A DNA stretch of 61,294 nucleotides from Gnetum montanum (Eukaryota; Streptophyta; Gnetopsida; Gnetales; Gnetaceae), in NCBI GenBank assembly GCA_015680685.1, contig MNCI01000266.1, positions 212,704 through 273,997 of the forward strand. Direction: 5' to 3'. A program made the position numbers and the translations under genes. The notes beneath the pieces are model-generated. The model did not search any database, was not told the DNA's origin, and saw only the letters and a program-made list of their open reading frames with translations. Below are positions 35,382 to 46,467 of the stretch, piece by piece. Position 1 is the stretch's first letter; each line of letters starts with the position of its first letter.

Positions 35382-36172
35382 TTGTTAATGACATCCCAAA
35401 AGCATCGCGAAGCCATGGTTCATATGCTAACGTCCATACCTATGGATGAGAGCCTGCCAATGAATGAAGAAGTGATTCATTCCATCATGCTTCCTCTCAC
35501 CGCTAAGAAACCTAGGCCTTCCCTATTAACCTTTCACGATGAATCCATTAAAGATGACCCAGAAAAGGTTCAGGTGACAACGGTGCCCATGTTTATCACC
35601 ATCCTGGTTGGCCAACACCGAATTCGGAGAGTACATGTAGACGACGAGGCGGCTGCTAATGTCATCCCATATCCTATAGTGGATAAGCTAGGCCTGATTG
35701 ATTAGATCAGTCCTACAACAACATCGTGTCTAAAGTCATTCAACAGGGCATGGGTGCAAGTCAAAGGGACAGTGCACATCAACTTTATGGTAGGGGAACA
35801 ATTCCCCACAAATGCAACGTTTATTGTCAACAAAGAAATTCTGGGCTTTAACCTAATTCTAGGGAGGTCTTGGTTAGCTCAACTGAGGGCTGTTTCATCC
35901 CCTATCCATCAGGAGATCCATCTTCCCTACGCAGGAGGGGAGGTGGTCATCCACGGTGATGAAATAACCCCTCAGGCTATCAACAACATAGAAACTAAAC
36001 AAGGTTTGAAAATCAAAATTCCTGGAGACCAATCCCCTGTCCAAACACCAGAACAAGCCAAAACAATGGCTAATGATAGTTTAATTTGGGCCAAACTGCC
36101 ATTCCAAGAGGAAGATTGTGGCGTGAGAAACAGGGTCATAAATCTCCCCATCCTTACACATCACCAAAGATA
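35382..36172 (+). pseudogene. Aspartic protease of element F
   Basis: The frame includes VHVDDEAAANVIPYPIVDKL (about 35632; family VDnGSsaNVi, catalytic Asp present but the DG pair altered) and LILGRSWLAQLRAVSS (about 35856), the C-terminal protease block. One TAG at 35703 and a final TAA at 36171 interrupt. The region between gag and this frame (34804-35381) has shifted, low-complexity coding remnants. It belongs to a gag-pro reading frame like ORF2 of Ogre. Confidence 0.75.
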
Positions 36173-36404
36173 AAAGTGGTTTGGAGACAACTACAGAGTT
36201 AGCAAATGAACCACATCATCTAAATGTCATGCAATTTATGTGCACGCTTCCACCACCTATTCCATTTATGTTGTACAAATACTCATTTCATTTACGCACA
36301 TATCTTCACTCTTCCACCAGCTATTCTCATTTACGCTTATGTTTATCTTTACACTTCCACCAGTTGTCTTCGTTACTCTTTCGTTCATCTAAAAATTAGC
36401 AAAG

Positions 36405-36562
36405 ACTAGGAATGGCCTAAAACTATCAAAGGCCTAGAATGACCTAAAACTATCGAAAGCCTGGAATGGTCTAAAACTATCGAAGGCCTGGAATGGCCTA
36501 AAACTATCGAAGGCCTAGAATGGCCTAAAACTATCAAAGGCCTGGAATGGCCTTAAACTAAT
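36405..36562. repeat. 27-bp minisatellite in element F
   Basis: About 5.7 copies of GGCCTGGAATGGCCTAAAAC plus TATCGAA, differing at one to three bases each. It lies at the left edge of the insert between protease and RT. Confidence 0.92.
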
Positions 36563-36799
36563 GATTTCATTTCCACTTTACATTTGAATCATTTAGTGGC
36601 CTGCAACAGCTTTAAACTATTAACTTCATTTACGCTGTACATTTAAACTAACTGCGACTTGTCATAGTGCCAAAACCTATGATTCCATTTATGCTTTACA
36701 ATTGAAAAAAACAAAAGAATGTTAAACTCAAACCAAATTTGCATTAAAATATTTAAGAAAAATATTGTCTTTCATTTCATTCCATCATGATAAAATCGT

Positions 36800-39700
36800 A
36801 GCTAACATAGACACGTTATGCATCACCTTTGTCCCCACTATCGCCTTTATCTCCCAGCTCCATCTCTACTTCGAGCAAATCATCCTCATAGGGGCCACCT
36901 TTTTCAGGTGGCATATCTTCATGAAGGAGGCCCTCCCTACCAGGCTCTTTTGTATGAGGTTGTTCTCCATGGCAATGATCATCACCATTATGCTCTGTTC
37001 CCTGCAGATCCTCCTCGTGAGGATCATCACCCTCGTTATGTTCATCCTGCTGAGGAACCTCCTCAGGTCGTTCCTGCAATTAGACATAACATGCATATTG
37101 ACATCGCCATTAAAACTAGGCATGATGAAAAGCATAATAAAATCACAACTTACCTATGATGGTCTTGCATTGGTAGAAAATGGGATTTTTTCTAAGCTAA
37201 CCCACAGACGTTGCATAATTTCATCCTCGGTAAGCTCAGACCACCCCATCTCCTAGATTAGCTCCGGCCTTGACCTTCCCCTTCTCCACAGGAGTCCATT
37301 GGGGTAGTTCAGGGAAGAAGAAAGGGATAGTTGTCTCCCCCCCAGAAAGAGTCATTTTCCTTTCTGGGGAGGCACTTACCATCACTTGCTCTTGAAACCT
37401 TTCAAATGTGCTGGAAGCACCAATAACGTTGAGGAATAGTCAAAGGGACTGAGCCTCGATGGCAGAGTCCCTGTAATGTTGGCAATAGGTAGCACATTCC
37501 CACTTATAGACATTTTTATAATCTTTCTACGTCTACCCCCATTCTTGTACGCTCATACTAAAGTCCTTCCAGTCTTGATTTTTCTGAGCTAGGAGATCCA
37601 TTTGCATCCACTACTCGACCAGTTCACAACTAGTCTAGACACTGTTCCTAACGATTGTCCAGTAACGAGCATAGTCAAAAATAGCAGTTTGCCAGTCCTC
37701 GTTGCCCGTTCCCTGGGCCTGCAGGAATTTGTTCTGTGATCTTAAATCCCCAACCTCATCACTTAGAGCCACCCTCTCCTTCTCTGACCTTTGCAGTCTC
37801 TTCCAAAGGTCTTCATTCATGCTTTGACATTCCCATAAGGAGTGAGTCAAGCATTTCATCATAAATGTTGCACGACATGACAGTTGCTTCCGATGGGGGT
37901 TCGGTGGCATCTAAATCAATAGGCTTCGATGGATCCTATCTAAGTTGAGCTCCTAATAACATAAAATGGCATTTAGGCATAATTAGGTAACATAATGCCA
38001 CAATGGAACAACCTCTACGTAATGATCATAGTGTACCTGCTTCAGGATCAATTCGCTCTACGCGACCGATCATATCTTGGATGTTGCCTTCCAAAAGGCA
38101 AATTTATCAGGAAATTCGCCCCAAGATCGAGTTGCCACTATTGACAAGTGTACGTCCTGGTCACCTATTACACAGAACAAGTTTCATATAAGGACATAAC
38201 TGAGACATTATGATGACTAATATAACCTTTAGAAGCAATTTTCTGGAGTCTAATATGCTATAAAAGTTAACCTCATTAAGTCACAAATCACTTACCTCTT
38301 TCTGTCTCGGCCGAAAGGACTTCAGCATCTTCCACTGCTACTTCCTTCTCACACGCAAGAACCTATGCACTGCTCATCTTGTTGATTGGAGGCTCTTCTT
38401 CTAGGGTCGAGGCCCCTTCCTTGTGATGCAAAACTATAGTCCCTGTTTTTGGGGTTAATAGTTCCACAGCCTTCTGCTTCGCTATCACACAACATCCTCA
38501 GTTAACATAGGATTTCACTCTAGTTGAATAAGCATTACGCAATGCAAAAGTATCTATACGCAACATAACCATAATTATTAGCACATTTCTTTACTTACCC
38601 GCTGGAGGATTACTCCTTTGAAACCTGACCTACATCTTCTGCCTCACATGACTTACTGCCTTGATAGGCTTCTCGGTCAAATGAGCTTTCTTCCATGGCA
38701 CCAACGAGTCCACTATTTCAGCCACCAGGCGCTTCCCCCTCGACACATCGCCAGTGTAGGAGGGAAATGCCCCACCCACACTTTCTTGACCCTGCATTCA
38801 AGGTGCCACCATATTTGTAGTCGTTACAGACAACGACTCCTCGATTCCTTCAGGAGGGTCTTGCGATCAGATAGTGCCGAAAACGTGGGAAATCCATGGT
38901 TTGGAAATCTAGCTGCGATCTTGTTGCACCTAGACCCCATTCCTTTGGACTACCAAAAATTCAACAAAATGTCAGAAGCAAGCTATGAAGAAGGAAAAGT
39001 GCACATTGAAATGGGACTCAAGCTTCTTGTAAAGCCTGACCATTTCAACGTGCAAGCCTTCATCAACATAGCTGGCCCAATTGAACTACGTCCCCTCCTC
39101 CATGACCTCTTGCATAATTTGGGCCTACTCTATAGTGAGGAATCTCCCTTGGGAGAGTGTCTTGGGGAAAGCCTGGGCTCAAAAAAGGGGGTAAATAGTA
39201 TTGGCCACTTCCAACTCGATCCTATCGACAGGAATTTCCTTAACCTCCTTCTTAACCCCTAGCCACTCCTCTATCTCTTACTGGTACTTGGTACTTCTTT
39301 GACTTTTCCTCTATAGGAAAGTCATCAGAGGGGACCCCAAAGAGATCAGTAAATAATTGAGCATCGATGTCAAAATTCACATGCACATTACACACGTGTA
39401 TGCAAAGATGCTCAGCTTCCTCAATGAAGGAGTTAACTAGGGTCAGCATTTCACCCATAGTGACATCGGGGGTTATGGCCAAAAAATAGGTCCATCAGTC
39501 TAGCCTCCCGAAGATTATTGCTTAACACAACTGGGGCTGCTCTATGGCCAAGCCAGTGTTGTGTTTCCTTTATATCACCGTAATGGAAAAAGACACTGGT
39601 CACCTCACGACCGGAGGCCATAATCATGATTTCCCATGATTCCCTGACCACCAACAGTAAACAATAGTTAAGATAGTACAACAAAAATGAGATAACTTCA

Positions 39701-41195
39701 TACATTATTTCTAGCTAACAACATTGATACAGCTGATCATCATAATAAAGCTTAACGGGCCCGAATGAAAAAGGAAATGGAGGGATTTTCCTTTGCACGT
39801 TTGCGATAGTGAGGGGAGGATCCAAAGTCCATTCCCTATCCAGCCATCTGAGATTTCTACATCTAGAAAAGAAGTTAGCATAGCGGGTCGAGTATTCTGG
39901 GATTTTGAATGTGAGTTGTCCCATGACACCGGCCCATACGTTGCTGATAGAAGTAAATTCCCTTATAGCCCTTTCAGTCAATGACAATGTATCGTTATTA
40001 CCTAGGAGACCACTGTCATTGATGAAAAATCTGTACCATAGAAAAAATTCTTTACATTCAATGCAAATTTAAACAGTAGCTAGCATACTGCAACACTGCG
40101 AGAAGAAACAAAAACTTGCCTACCTGTATAATACACAGTGCCAGGTGGATTCTGGAAGTAAGTTGTGAGATGATGGGCTATGAACAGAGTGTTGTAGGCA
40201 TGATAATAGTTAAATCTGGGCATCTCCCAGATCCAGCTCAAACACCTCAAACCTTTGGCACTCTGTTCACGGTCTTGTACCTGCACAATTTCAATTGTGT
40301 CATCTATTAGAAACGTCAAGACACTCTGCATCGAACCAACCAGTAGCGTCTCTAAAATAGCAGCAGCTACATTGCCCGGTAGATGTGACCAGATGATTAT
40401 GCTAAAATTACGAAGCAGAAACTGCAAAAACTCTCATGTGCCTCTTCGGAACAATACCGCCTCCTCCTTTATATGAGCATGAGGAGGAGGAACATTGGTC
40501 TCAGGAACATGTGAGCAGCATAAAATGCCTACAATGTCTAGAATGATTAGGATGGGCCTTAGCATAATACTGTGCAATCGAAATGCATTACTATTAGACA
40601 TACCCTTCAGACATAGAAATTCATCACATGAAATTAGGGTTCTCTTGACTCCTAGAATATTACAGATTATACTGGAAATGCATAGCCAACATTGCCCAAA
40701 CCCTTGCAATAGCTCAAGGTATGTCTCTGACAACGACAATGAAAGCAATACTGCGTACTACTCCAATGTAATATGTAACTATTACTAGTGAGAAAAGAAA
40801 GGAAAAACAAAACCTTGATTACGCTACACACAGATACAATACCTAGAATTTTCGATTATACACTATGATTGCATAATATTTCTCAACGTTACCTAAACCC
40901 TCGTAACAACACAAGGTCTATCTCCAACAGTGAAGACAAAGGTAATGCAACCAACTACAATAGCTTAGTCCACATAAATAGATATTAACGCTCGATGTAA
41001 CATGCATTCAAAATAAATACAACCATGATGCTGTAACAAAAATAACAATAGTACAAGAAGATGAAAATTGACTTACCAGTTAAGCCGAGTAACCTCCCGA
41101 GCCTTGACTCTAGCCTGCGAAACTCGCTGCAGACTCTTCTGTACTTCGACAATCCTTAGTAGTTTGGTATTCTTTCCTCTAACCTTTGGTGCCAT
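36800..41195 (-). pseudogene. Antisense multi-exon gene with FCP1/NIF-like phosphatase domain
   Basis: The minus strand starts MAPKVRGKN at 41195 (exon 41077-41195, then GTAAGT). A later exon, about 40600 down to 40124, reads RPILIILDIVGILC (HAD motif I region; family LDLNGVL), EFLQFLLRNFSIIIWS (family FLEFLFxNFEVGIWSS) and YNTLFIAHHLTTYFQNPP (family NTLLIDDSPYKxxxNPP). It continues at 40030 with NDSGLLGNNDTLSLTE. Canonical introns are visible at 40031-40123, 38485-38598, 38165-38295 and 37953-38036. Downstream exons encode a coiled coil (LWKRLQRSEKERVALSDEVG, about 37790) and an acidic tail (36816-37079). Active-site Asp residues are partly lost and stops occur, so it is probably inactive. 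Confidence 0.6.
40031..40123 (-). other. Predicted intron in the antisense FCP1-like gene
   Basis: On the minus strand exon...TATACAG then GTAGGC; the 93-nt intron ends TGGTACAG. It falls inside the phosphatase domain. The frame across the join is off by one, so an indel or alternative site must be assumed. Confidence 0.5.
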
Positions 41196-41871
41196 AGCTG
41201 AAATTGAGCAAATCTTCATGAAATCATCTATTTATACCTCACTTCTGCTCCCTTCCTGCTATATCTAGATTCAAATTTGCAATATCTATGGCCTATTTTG
41301 AGCATGAACCACTGGTTTATAAATGGAATGCTTGGGACTAACTGATTTTTTACGCCCGATCGATGCAGAACTTTCCCAAAACACCAATGTTAGTATGACA
41401 TGAAACACGAAGATTGGGGCATTAATTTCATAGATATCATTTGAACTGTGGTCCAAAATGACCCTAAACTAATCCATAGCTTATCACCTTGTAATTTGGT
41501 CAACATTAACTACGGTCTGTCCAAAAAATTAAATCCCTTACTCCAATACAATAGACATGCAACATTACATCTTTCATCTCCTTACCACCTTCCCACAGAC
41601 TGTGCATATTTGTGATAGTCCACCAAGACCTTAAACTGGAAGCTTTTCTAATATGCAACTCTAACGCAAAGAAAGCAAACTTTTCTTGTTTCAACAGTTC
41701 AGCAGAAAATAATGTAACAACTTTCATTTTTGGTGATTTTGCAAGGAAATTTTCAAATGGATGCAGCTTTATTCACACCCCTAGCCTTAGCAGGCCCATC
41801 TGGGGAAATCATTAGACAGGTCAATCACATGCTAATAGGAACATAACCTTCCCTTTGTGACACAACCATAG
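41196..41871 (-). other. Region upstream of the antisense gene, inside F
   Basis: About 0.7 kb holding the presumed promoter of the antisense gene. No clear element; a TATAAATAG lies on the minus strand about 35 bases before the ATG (plus-strand ctatttata at about 41228). Confidence 0.4.
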
Positions 41872-43030
41872 CAACATCGAAAATATCCCCAGACTAGCCA
41901 GAACATCTCAACGAGACCTGGAGGTTGGTGACGTGACCGAAGACCCTCTCAATGAGATCCCTGTGGTTACGCACAAATATGAAAGTAAGACTCTTAGGGT
42001 TAGTTCCCTCCTGGACCAACAGACGTAGAGTGGCATAATGCAAGTACTCCAAAATAACGCTGCTGTATTTGCATGGTCGTATGAAGACATGCCGGGATTA
42101 GACCTAAGATTAATAAAACATAACATATTTTTAGACCCATGTGTCAAAGCGGTTAGATAGAAGGCATGAAACATTAAGCCAGAAATCGCGCTAGTAGTGC
42201 GTAATGAAATCACTAAGTTATATCAGGCTGGTTTCATCCACGTGGTCGATTACTTAGACTGGGTGTCAAACATTGTAGTGGTCTCTAAGAAAATAGGAGG
42301 AATACACATTTGCATAGACTTCTAGGATCTAAACAAAGCCATGATTAAGGACAATTTCCCATTACTGAGTATCGATCAATTGATCGACACAATATCTAGT
42401 CACGCACTTCTATCCTTTATGGATGATTTTTCAGGCTATAATTAGATTCGTATTAACCCAGAACATCAACTGACCACAACATTCATGATGCCCTGGGGGA
42501 CTTTCTGTTACACTATGATGCCCTTCAGACTTAAAAATGTTGGAGCAACGTATCAACGAGCCATGACATACATCTTTAGTGATTACCTCTTAGGGAGATT
42601 GAACAACTACGTAAATGACATAGCTGTCAAATCTATAAAGTTGGAAGATCATCCAGAAGATTTGGAGTTAGTCCTTAAACGATGTCTCAAGCATGACTTA
42701 AGGCTCAACCCAAAGAAATGCGTATTCAGAGTCAAAACCGGAGGCATGTTGGGGTTTTTGGTATCAGAGACTGGCATCCGAGTCGACCCCGACAAAGTTA
42801 AAGTCATTGTTGATTTAACACCACCTACAAATCTCAAGGAACTATGTGGGTTCCAAGCCAAACTACAATTTATCAAGCAGTTAATCTCGAAATTAACAGA
42901 TAAATTATATCCTATGCAACATCTCCCTAGGAAGGGTGTTAATTTTGAATGGACTGATGACTGCGAGCATGCATTTGACAACTTGAAGAAGGAGTTGCAA
43001 CACTTACCAACGATTTTCCCGCAACAAAGG
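41872..43030 (+). pseudogene. Reverse transcriptase of element F
   Basis: Pre-RT block AVFAWSYEDMPGLDP (about 42068), then KLYQAGFIHVVDYLDWVSNI (42214), DNFPLLSIDQLIDT (42350), LSFMDDFSGYN (42413), YTMMPFRLKNVGATYQRAMT (42510) and LNNYVNDIAVKS (42600), where the YVDD active site has become YVND. RLNPKKCVFRVKTGGMLGFL follows, then the RT-RNase H connection. In-frame stops are TAG or TGA (e.g. 42324, 42444). Strongly Tat/Ogre-like. Confidence 0.88.
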
Positions 43031-43690
43031 GATTAGCCTTTTTACATTTATCTAGCTAACTCAGACGTGTCTATAGCTGCGTTACTTTGCCAAAAAAGGA
43101 ACGATGGGTTAGAAGCCCCTATCTATTATCTAAGTCATGCTCTATTTGCGTACAAAATGAGGTACAATGAAGTGGAGCATAACTGTTTGACTTTGGTCTT
43201 TGCACTTAAGAAATGTAGACACTATCTTTTCCGCAGCCAAGTCAACATAATTTATAAAAACAATGTTTTATGAACTATCTCAAACAACTTGTATGAGAGT
43301 AGTAGAATAGCTTGCTGGAAAGCTATCACAGACGAATTCGATTTATATTATGTTGGCCAATCATCCACCAAAGGTCAAGCTATAGTTGACCAGCTTGCAA
43401 TATTTCCCATTCATGATCAAGCTACGATAGAAATAGAATTTCTAGATGAACATGTCCATAGTTTAACCCCTGTATCAACAGGCCTCGAAGCAATGCTATA
43501 TTTCGATGGAGCTTCAACTATCAGAGGCGGCAATGCTACCGCCGTTATTATGCTTTCCCCTGAGGATGTTCATCCATTAGCTTACCACCTAGCTTTCCCC
43601 TGTATGAACAATGTGGCAAAGTATGAGGGGCTTCTCAGGGGACTGTTGATAGCCAAAGATCTCAACGTCCAACACCTAGTGATTTGATGC
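43031..43690 (+). pseudogene. Tandem RNase H domains of element F (RH and archaeal-type aRH)
   Basis: First domain: FYIYLANSDVSIAALLCQ (43036), PIYYLSHALFAYKMRYNEVE (43112) and LTLVFALKKCRHYLFRSQ. Second domain: LYFDGAS (43497), then PCMNNVAKYEGLLRGLLIAK (43599; family NNvAEYEAL, Glu now Lys) and, after a frameshift, LVINQITGVY (43688). A dual RNase H is the diagnostic trait of the Tat clade. Stops at 43270 and 43687. Confidence 0.85.
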
Positions 43691-45207
43691 TCGTCATCAA
43701 TCAAATCACAGGAGTCTACACCTACAAAGTTGTGCATTTGCAGCCCTACTACGATATGGCTAAAGATCTCCTGAAGAAATTCATGACAACTAATGCCCAA
43801 CACGTTCCACATAACGAAAATGTCATAGCCAATGCACTAGCCACACTGGCACTAAACGTTCCACCACACTTATTTGCCACTTGGCCTGCTTTAATGATAG
43901 AATGTATAGACCTTGTCATTCAAGTTGTGCAAATCTCTTCATTAAACATGGGAGGTATGCTAGAATGGTACGAAACTATTAAGACTTACCTTCTGCATGG
44001 TGAACCACTGCATGAGCTAACACATGCGCAAAAGGACACAGTACGCAAGTGTGCTAGGCAATACATCATCATTGGAGATAGTACTCTCTATAGATTCTCT
44101 TTCGATGGGGTATTGCTAACCTGCATTAATAATGACCAAGCACAACGAATAGTTAGCAAAGTCCACGAGGGGCTGTGTGGAGGACACGTAGCCCCGCGAG
44201 CTATGGCTGCTAAAATCAGACGCCTAGGGTACTATTGGCCATATATGGAAAAAGACTACCTTACTAAGGTTAAGACATGTGACACGTGCCAACGTTACGC
44301 AAACTTAATACATGTGTTACCAACCGAGTTACACACTACACAGATCACTTGGCCATTCCAATGATGGGGACTAGATATCATAGGTCCCATCATGCCTAAA
44401 TCTTCTGTGGGACATAGCTTCATTATCATCGCCACTCTGTACTTCACGAAGTGGGTCGAGGTTATCCCCTTACGGAAGATTACATCCCAACAGGTTTGCC
44501 ATTTCATCTTAGACAACATAGTAGCCAAGTTTGGCCTCCCTATGACTATTGTGACTAACAACGGGCCACAATTTAGTAGTACGGAAACCAAATCTTGTTG
44601 TGATAATCTTGGTATCAAGCAGTCTTTTTCTTCACCCTATTACCCGCAAGCAAATGATCAAGCAAAGGCAATGAACAAAGCGGTCATCAACTTGATGAAA
44701 AACATGCTCAGCAGCAACAAAAAGTGATGGCACGAGAAAATCCTCTATGTGCTATGGACGTATCATATGACATGCAGAACAGCTACAGACAGGATGCCCT
44801 ATAGCCTAGTCTATGGATCTGAAGCAGTGTTTCCCTTGGAATTGCAAATCCCCTCATTATGGATGGTCCTCTCCATAGTTATAAATGAGACTCAACACAA
44901 AAAGTCTAGGATTGTGGATTTGGATGCAGTGGAGGAGAAGCACATCCAGATGCTTGACACCATCGAAAGATATCAGGACAAATATAGACAGAAGCATCGG
45001 CATAATATGCATCAATGACTGATCAAGAAAGGAGACTTAGTTCTCAAGGTCATTCATGAACCAGTAGGTAAATTCTCTATAAATTGGGAGGGCCATTTCT
45101 TAGTCATCAGTGCATACAGTAATGGAGCACTCAAGTTAGTAGATATCGATGGCAATGAACATCTGAATCTAGTGAATCATCTGTATCTGAAGCGGTACTA
45201 CATCTAA
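43691..45207 (+). pseudogene. Integrase of element F
   Basis: N-terminal zinc finger intact in outline: VHEGLCGGHVAPRAMA (44161), GYYWPY, then CDTCQR (44279), an HHCC pattern. Core: WGLDIIGPIMP (44367), VTNNGPQF (44549; second Asp now Asn) and YYPQANDQAKAMNKAVINLM (44638; catalytic Glu now Lys). C-terminus: GDLVLKVIHEP and INWEGHFLVISAYSNG, ending HLYLKRYYI and TAA at 45205-45207. Stops are TGA (44362, 44725, 45016). Inactive. Confidence 0.87.
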
Positions 45208-45229
45208 ACGCTGACTCGGCTCAAGCATA

Positions 45230-45640
45230 AAGGTAACACACATCTGCTACGACGTAAAATTGGCAAAGTTAAACACGTCTGCTATGACGTAAAATTGAAA
45301 AATTTATACACGTCTACTACAACGTAAAACTGGCATTTCTTGCACGTGTCTGCCAAGACGCTAAACTGGCAGAGTTTCTGATCGTCCGCCATGATGTGAA
45401 ACTGGCAAGGTAAGCATAAATCTGCTGATACGCTAAACCAGCATAGACTTCTCCCTGGTTCATGACATAAAACTGACACCCATAGCACGGTCTGCTGGGA
45501 TCATAAACTAGCTCTTCCACCGTCCGCTAGGACATAAAACTAGCAGGTATTAGTCTGCCTAGACTTTAAACCAAGACCATGGCCTGCTGAGGATTAAAAC
45601 TAGAAACCATAGTCAACCAAGACTTAAAAATAGAAATTGT
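45230..45640. repeat. Diverged minisatellite downstream of F integrase (about 34 bp)
   Basis: About twelve degenerating units with the core CTGCTACGACGTAAAACTGG. The first units are nearly identical and the last (from about 45540) barely recognisable. It lies between pol and the 3' LTR-like tail. Confidence 0.85.
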
Positions 45641-46467
45641 CAATAGATAATCCATGAAGTAAGAAAGCTTCACCACTCTTCCACTGCATCTCTACCTGAT
45701 GGAATGAGTAAGGCATTCAAATAGACGCAATGCTACTACCTCACTGACATCTTACTGATTCCTCAGATATGCCAAATTGCATGCTACTGATCCCTTGGAG
45801 GTGTTGCTACGATAGTCACTCTGTAGTTGCAGCTCCTAGGATCAACTTCGCCACTTGGAGCCCTCAAGAAACTATGGTCATCCATAGTCTCGGTGGCCTC
45901 CATCCATCATCGCCACCAGATTCTGGGTTAGCAGGTTCACCTAATTGGTTCTTTGTCTAGTCAATGGAGCAAGATGAACCTGGCTGTCGATGGCAGTCAC
46001 CTGAACCATGGCATCAACATTGGCATCCTTGCTCCTTTCTACAGTCCCTCTTTCATGGCCTTCATATTCCTTTTCGCTTTGGATGGTCCTTGTTTCAATA
46101 GCTTCGCCCTTTCCCTAGCAATTAGGACAATTGCTTTTACTCTTTGTTCTCTGTTATGTTTTGCAAGTTACTTGTTACGACAGCATTAGTTGCGAATGCA
46201 TCCATTGGAGGGTGAAGCATCATGGCATTCTAAAGTGGCTACTTAGACTAGCCTGGCTATTTGGAAGTGCAAACCCTACCTCTCCCTCCGTCGGATACCC
46301 TACTTCGCTTTCCCCTTCCGTTATCCTTACAATAACCTTTACCCTTCTCTTTGTTTGTACAGAGTGTGAACATTCAATCAAGTTATTTTGCATCTTCATG
46401 TCCATGAACTGGCATAACGCAACTCGCCTAATGGAATGTAATTAAAAAAAAGGCCTAGAAAAATGGA
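45641..46467 (+). other. Tract between minisatellite and LTR of F
   Basis: No supported gene; a purine-rich stretch (aaaaaaaaggcctagaaaaa) at 46443-46463 may be the PPT. Confidence 0.4.

Larger units (their letters stand above)
36200..41871 (+). other. Insert between protease and RT of F, in the position of the Ogre pol intron
   Basis: Protease coding ends near 36172. RT-side coding resumes near 41872, just after TTCCCTTTGTG...CATAG, a plausible splice acceptor. Ogre elements are known to separate protease from RT by a spliced intron. Here that space is about 5.6 kb and holds an antisense gene. I did not find a convincing donor or target duplication, so a nested insertion is not excluded. 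Confidence 0.5.

Noticed and set aside
36405-36562. CRISPR-like array of spaced repeats
   Set aside because: The units are contiguous tandem copies without unique spacers, in a plant retrotransposon.
36765-37256. 163-codon forward hydrophobic frame that could suggest a membrane protein
   Set aside because: It is the complement of the acidic, Glu/Asp-rich C-terminal exon of the antisense gene; complementing acidic codons gives hydrophobic residues.
38618-39262. 214-codon forward open frame inside F
   Set aside because: It lies opposite the predicted exons of the antisense gene, shows no family motif and contains no plausible upstream signal. It is most likely a shadow of the minus-strand coding sequence.
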